Positions 60,531 through 64,000 of a stretch of DNA of 64,000 nt are shown here, piece by piece; position 1 is the first letter of the stretch; every line of letters begins with the position of its first letter. Under the pieces are notes generated by a model. That model ran no database searches. It saw only the letters and a list, made by a program, of their open reading frames with translations, and was not told the DNA's origin. The position numbers were made by a program, and so were the translations under genes. This DNA comes from Laetiporus sulphureus 93-53 (lineage: Eukaryota > Basidiomycota > Agaricomycetes > Polyporales > Laetiporaceae): the NCBI RefSeq assembly GCF_001632365.1, contig NW_024468511.1, positions 487,550-551,549 on the forward strand, in the 5' to 3' direction.

Positions 60531-60576
60531 CTTTCGCACAAAACAATATTCGCACAGGACAACTTTCGCACAGGAC
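60531..60576. repeat. Three direct repeats of a TTCGCACA unit
   Basis: TTCGCACA occurs at about 60533, 60549 and 60564, with spacers of similar length; two copies extend to CAGGAC. No coding role is seen. Confidence 0.65.
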
Positions 60577-61493
60577 TCTCTGAAATTATTCACCGGTAGT
60601 TAACTCGATTCCGCACATTCAGCTAGTTTAAGGCCGGCAGCCCCTCTAAAAATCCGACAGCAACTACCTTTCACAAAGTGATGATTACTTAAATAGGCCA
60701 TTAGATTCCAAGTTAAATAAATCATCCAAACCAGAAACGGCATCACTCCACTCTGTGCAGATGTGTGGTCTGCTGGTCCAAACAAGGTCTTGCAAACACG
60801 GAAAGACCAACCTAGGTGATAATCTCACTTGTACGAGCAATGTACTTATCGGATAAGAACAGATAGCTATGCCAAATGACCTTGACAGAGGTCTCGCTAA
60901 TGAGAACTTTGGAATGAATACTATCTGATACTGAATTGCGTTGCATCCGGAACCCTCCTCAGCGTGTATGCTAATTCTCGACAACAGTCTGATGTCACCT
61001 CAATATCGACAAGACACGTTCGCATGCAACGATTTTATTGATGACATGGCTGCATTATATCAGGCGCGACCACGTTACGCTGCGTATAGACGCTCCAAAC
61101 CGGTCGATGAGGACGTCTGGAGATATACCCGTAGAGATAGTGACGTGAGGAAGGGTTTGCAACAGACAGAACGTGACAAAGCTTCGGTTATGCTCCAGGA
61201 TTCGGCGGAAGTGCCCATCACGAAAGGAAGCGGATGATATCAACAGTGCGTGTTGACTCCAGTGCGATCCCCCAAAATCCATTGCGCATCGATCGGCGAG
61301 CAAATACCGACGATTGACACTCCCAAACCCTTTCCGTAGGTTCCTATCGATATTTGACGTCATTGCCTTCACAGGAGCCGTATCCTGATGTTCACGACGA
61401 TCTGTGTGAAACGTACGATGAGATGTTTGTCATCGCCTAGCGGCTGCGAACAGGGGGCTCACCTTTATGTCCGCTTCTGTCAGAAACTAATTA

Positions 61494-63090
61494 TCATGAC
61501 CGCGAGCGCAACTCCTCCTGCTCGGCTTCCTCATCGCTACTGTCATTGTTCTTCTTGCACTTGCGGCCGGCATACACGTTGCTCGCTTGACGATCCGGAA
61601 GTTCGACCGATTCCTCATCATCGGAAAACTCAGCCCATAGACTCTCTTGATAAATCTCCTCGATTTCGCGGTCGTGCTTGTCTAGTGTCTCCTCCGCCAC
61701 TAACTCCATCGTCGTTCATAGACTCCAAGGCGCGAGATTAGGACATATGTGAGGTCGCCTCCTTTGACTGAGGAACCCCGACGGCGGAAGAAGATTAGAA
61801 TGTGGATGACATACGGATTAATTATCGGAGGGTCGGTGCTGCGATGTAAAGAATGGTGAGGGAGAAGGCCCTGTGCAACGTTTGGGGACTCGTTTATGGT
61901 GTCTTCCTCGTCTTCTTGCGCATCTCCGTCCGCATTGGCCCCATCCCTACTATCTTCATCAGCATTTCCCTCACTTTAACCAAACCGACGTAAGAGGCAT
62001 TTATAGTATTCCTGCATCCTCGACTTCTCGTAACCCATCAACGCAAGAGTACGCTTGACATCCGGGACGGTAACATTCCGCAGAACGTCAGAGCGTTAGC
62101 AGGTTTGACGTCGACTTCGTTTCTGAAGCAGGCGAAACGGAACACTACCCAAACAGACACTCACTCCACCGTCGCGAAGGGGAAAACCCTTTTGTCCGTG
62201 CCTTCGCCGCCCGTTCTTGTTCCCGTAAGACAATTGCGCGATGCGTGAGCTCCGTGATGAATTGGACGACAAGTTCACGTAGGATGTGCACTAATTCCAT
62301 CCAGATATACGACCCAACTTGTTCCGAAACGTCGTGTAGACTAGCGTACCACCTGAGAAAAGGAGCGTAATGTTGTCATGTTCGGTCGTCCGGTTTGTTT
62401 TTCGATGACTATACAGGACAGCGGGGACAAATACCGCATCAACTTTGCGATACCACCGGGATGGAGGAAATCAAGGCCTTCTCGATGCAACCTCTCCTCG
62501 TCCACCGCGCAGTCTTCCAATTTGTTGCAAACCAAGCGTGGAAGAACTTTGTTAGGAGATCCACGATCGAGTGCATAACAAGCGTCATGTCGGTCTTTTC
62601 TCTCGCACCGTCGCGGAGTATGCGTTTCGTCGCGTTCAGTGTGATTGGATCTAACTCGCCCCCAATCTCGTTTGAGCATAGCGAGCCAAGACGCTTCCTC
62701 CTTTTTGCCCTTAAAATCGAATTGAGTTCTCGGGTTTCTTCCTGGAGCGCTTGTTCCAAAACGCTTTTCTCTAGATCCACATAGAAGTCAGTAAGTCCGG
62801 CAGCCCTTCGCTCTTCGAACTCGAAGATGCGATCGGAAACTTCCATCGCGGCGGGAACATCCTTCCTACTAATTTTCGTGGCACTTTGTGTCCCGCTCTC
62901 GAATAAATTGAGGTATACGCAGACATCGGCGATTGCCTTTGCTCTGCTATTAGTCGACTCTGAATGGGAGTGCACAGAAAGCGCATTGAGGAACGCGCCC
63001 TTTTCATTGCTAGTCCAGTATGCATGTGGCGGGCTCAGCAGTGAGTGAGGTTCGGGACCAGCGCTGGACCGAAAGCTTGCTTACTAAGCA
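61494..63090 (-). pseudogene. Decayed or fragmentary RRN5-like (SANT/Myb) gene
   Basis: Rrn5 belongs to the upstream activation factor for RNA polymerase I. The right-hand part reads YWTSNEKGAFLNALSVHS, a SANT-like start, then ADVCVYLNLFESG and PAAMEVSDRIFEFEERRAAG. Further left come REGLDFLHPGGIAKLMR, joined by an intron to WYASLHDVSEQVGSYI, then the helical FITELTHRAIVLREQERAAK. A later piece reads VPDVKRTLALMGYEKSRM, and the acidic end contains EETLDKHDREIEEIYQESLW. No start codon is found before the SANT part (a TAA precedes it). A frame change occurs in the linker near 62.5-62.6 kb, and a TAA at about 62097 breaks a later exon. These point to decay, although missed introns could explain some of them. 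The RRN5 assignment rests on remembered family pattern. Confidence 0.5.
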
Positions 63091-63697
63091 GGCGGACGAG
63101 AAAGAGACGCGCTCTTATCGCGTCTCTTCTCCTTGCCACGACCTCGCTACCGCTTCGATATTTTTCATCCACCCACCACGTCTGGTGGCGATGTAGTCGT
63201 GCCCCCTCTCCTACGGCACTCCACGCTCGAGAACCCGCGGATCACCCGGATCACAGGCCAGCGAATTAGGAGCCTGGCCACACGGGTCCGGACCCCGGAG
63301 ACCGTTGATCCGGACTGCGAGCACCCTGTCCGCGCGGTGACGCGTACCGGCCCAATCCTTCCCCACACACTGTCAGTCCCAGCCAAGAAATTCGGCTGGA
63401 AGATTCGGCTGAGGGAGACTTTCACAGCCAGCGCCACAAGCACGTGCGCTTGCGAGACCGGTCCAAAGTAGGCAGGTGGTGTATTTGGACCTCTCGCCGC
63501 AGCCCAGCAGAGCCCAGCCGGCCACAGCTGCTCACATTCAGCCACAACCTCCGCTTTATATCCAATCGCTGCGTCATATTGCATCATTCAGTCCCCGCCG
63601 TCGATCCATATAAAGCGCCGCCGTTGCGACCATGTTCGACCTCTTGATCATACCGACCAACCCCTCTATATTCACCGTCCTTGATTAAATTTACACC
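63091..63697 (+). promoter_or_regulatory. Upstream region of the repeat-protein gene
   Basis: No gene is seen. Possible stress elements include a two-unit heat-shock element (GGAAGATTCG) at 63398-63407 and CCCCT sites near 63203 and 63661. They are weak matches and only suggestive. A TATA box is listed separately. Confidence 0.4.
63609..63614 (+). promoter_or_regulatory. TATA box of the repeat-protein gene
   Basis: TATAAA stands 89 bases before the ATG at 63698, the same spacing range as the other two TATA boxes in this window. Confidence 0.6.
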
Positions 63698-64000
63698 ATG
63701 TCCTCTTCTTATGGAACCACGCAGGGTCAGAACACCTCTCAGACGTACAATGACCGTGAGCGTTGATTCTTCGTACTGCGCCGCGCTTGTCTGCTAATAC
63801 GATCTGCTGAAGCCAACAAGGTCGGCTCTACTACCACCACTACTGGAGGCCTGCAGGGCCAGAGGTCCGACGTCCCGTTAGGCAGCGGTCAGCACGAGCA
63901 TGGCCTCCGAGGCGAGCACGAGCATGGCCTCCGAGGCGAGCACGACCAAGGTTTCCGAGGTCAGCACGACCAAGGTTTCCAGGGTCAGCACGACCAGAGC
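63698..64000 (+). CDS. Hydrophilic Gly/His-repeat protein, 5' part (runs off the window)
   Basis: The first exon gives MSSSYGTTQGQNTSQTYND. An intron (about 63756-63819) leads to NKVGSTTTTTGGLQGQRSD, then a series of 8-residue repeats of the pattern [Q/E]-H-[E/D]-[H/Q]-G-[L/F]-[R/Q]-G, which continues past the window edge. The sequence is very hydrophilic, Gly-rich and free of Cys, like stress-induced or hydrophilin-type proteins, although no domain is recognised. A TATA promoter with possible stress elements lies upstream. The function is unknown, and the total length cannot be judged. Confidence 0.65.
63890..64000 (+). repeat. 24-bp coding tandem repeat
   Basis: Units at 63890-63913, 63914-63937, 63938-63961 and 63962-63985, then the start of a fifth, are in register with the reading frame. 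Units 1 and 2 are almost identical, and units 3 and 4 form a second subtype, suggesting pairwise duplication. The array continues beyond the window. Confidence 0.9.

Larger units (their letters stand above)
60232..61493. other. AT-rich stretch without a recognisable gene
   Basis: Apart from the palindromes and short repeats listed, there are only ORFs of up to about 105 codons on both strands (for example 61055-61372 minus). None is recognised. It may be remnants of a further decayed gene. Confidence 0.4.

Noticed and set aside
1..64000. CRISPR arrays, integrons, prophage or bacterial operons
   Set aside because: No spaced direct-repeat arrays; the genes are spliced fungal genes.

Overview
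This window is a stretch of nuclear genome from a filamentous basidiomycete, most likely an Agaricomycete (perhaps Polyporales, but the sequence does not settle that). The reasons are: many short introns of about 45-70 nt with GT..AG ends; orthologues that are typically fungal (YPK1/Gad8 kinase with a C2-like N-terminus, dipeptidyl peptidase V, NCA2, NAD formate dehydrogenase); and families I know from mushroom-forming fungi, such as the coiled-coil plus F-box proteins. There are no operons. Neighbouring genes are mostly unrelated and are arranged in tandem, divergent or convergent pairs. All gene models were built by hand from reading-frame continuity and splice sites, so individual exon edges may be off by a few bases.

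Layout. 0-24 kb is gene-dense core genome: the 3' end of PIG-U (GPI transamidase), a small KOW-domain protein, DPP5 divergent from the proteasome ATPase RPT5, a small secreted protein, EAF6 convergent with exosome subunit RRP40, a VAP/SCS2 ER protein, a full-length MDR-type ABC transporter, about 3.4 kb with no recognisable gene, then YPK1. 24-46 kb carries a G-patch protein, an F-box protein, a PQ-loop vacuolar transporter divergent from prohibitin PHB2, meiotic MSH5, the mitochondrial phosphate carrier, an SH3-like protein, a broken kinase and NCA2. 46-64 kb is looser: a divergent homeodomain protein, a relic of a DEAD-box helicase, FDH, a RIF1-like gene, then 58-63 kb of decaying or orphan genes, and finally the 5' end of a gene with 24-bp coding repeats.

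Functional themes. Several genes are mitochondrial (PHB2, phosphate carrier, NCA2, probably FDH). Others concern DNA and chromatin (MSH5, RIF1, EAF6) or RNA and protein turnover (RRP40, RPT5). They are not physically clustered by pathway, and there is no secondary-metabolite cluster.

The points most worth a second look are the homeodomain with Asp in place of the invariant Asn51, the Crinkler-like/kinase gene cut by one in-frame stop, MSH5 with two GC splice donors, the G-patch domain split by an insert carrying a SUMO-interaction motif, and the 58-63 kb gene graveyard, which also holds a long orphan ORF.
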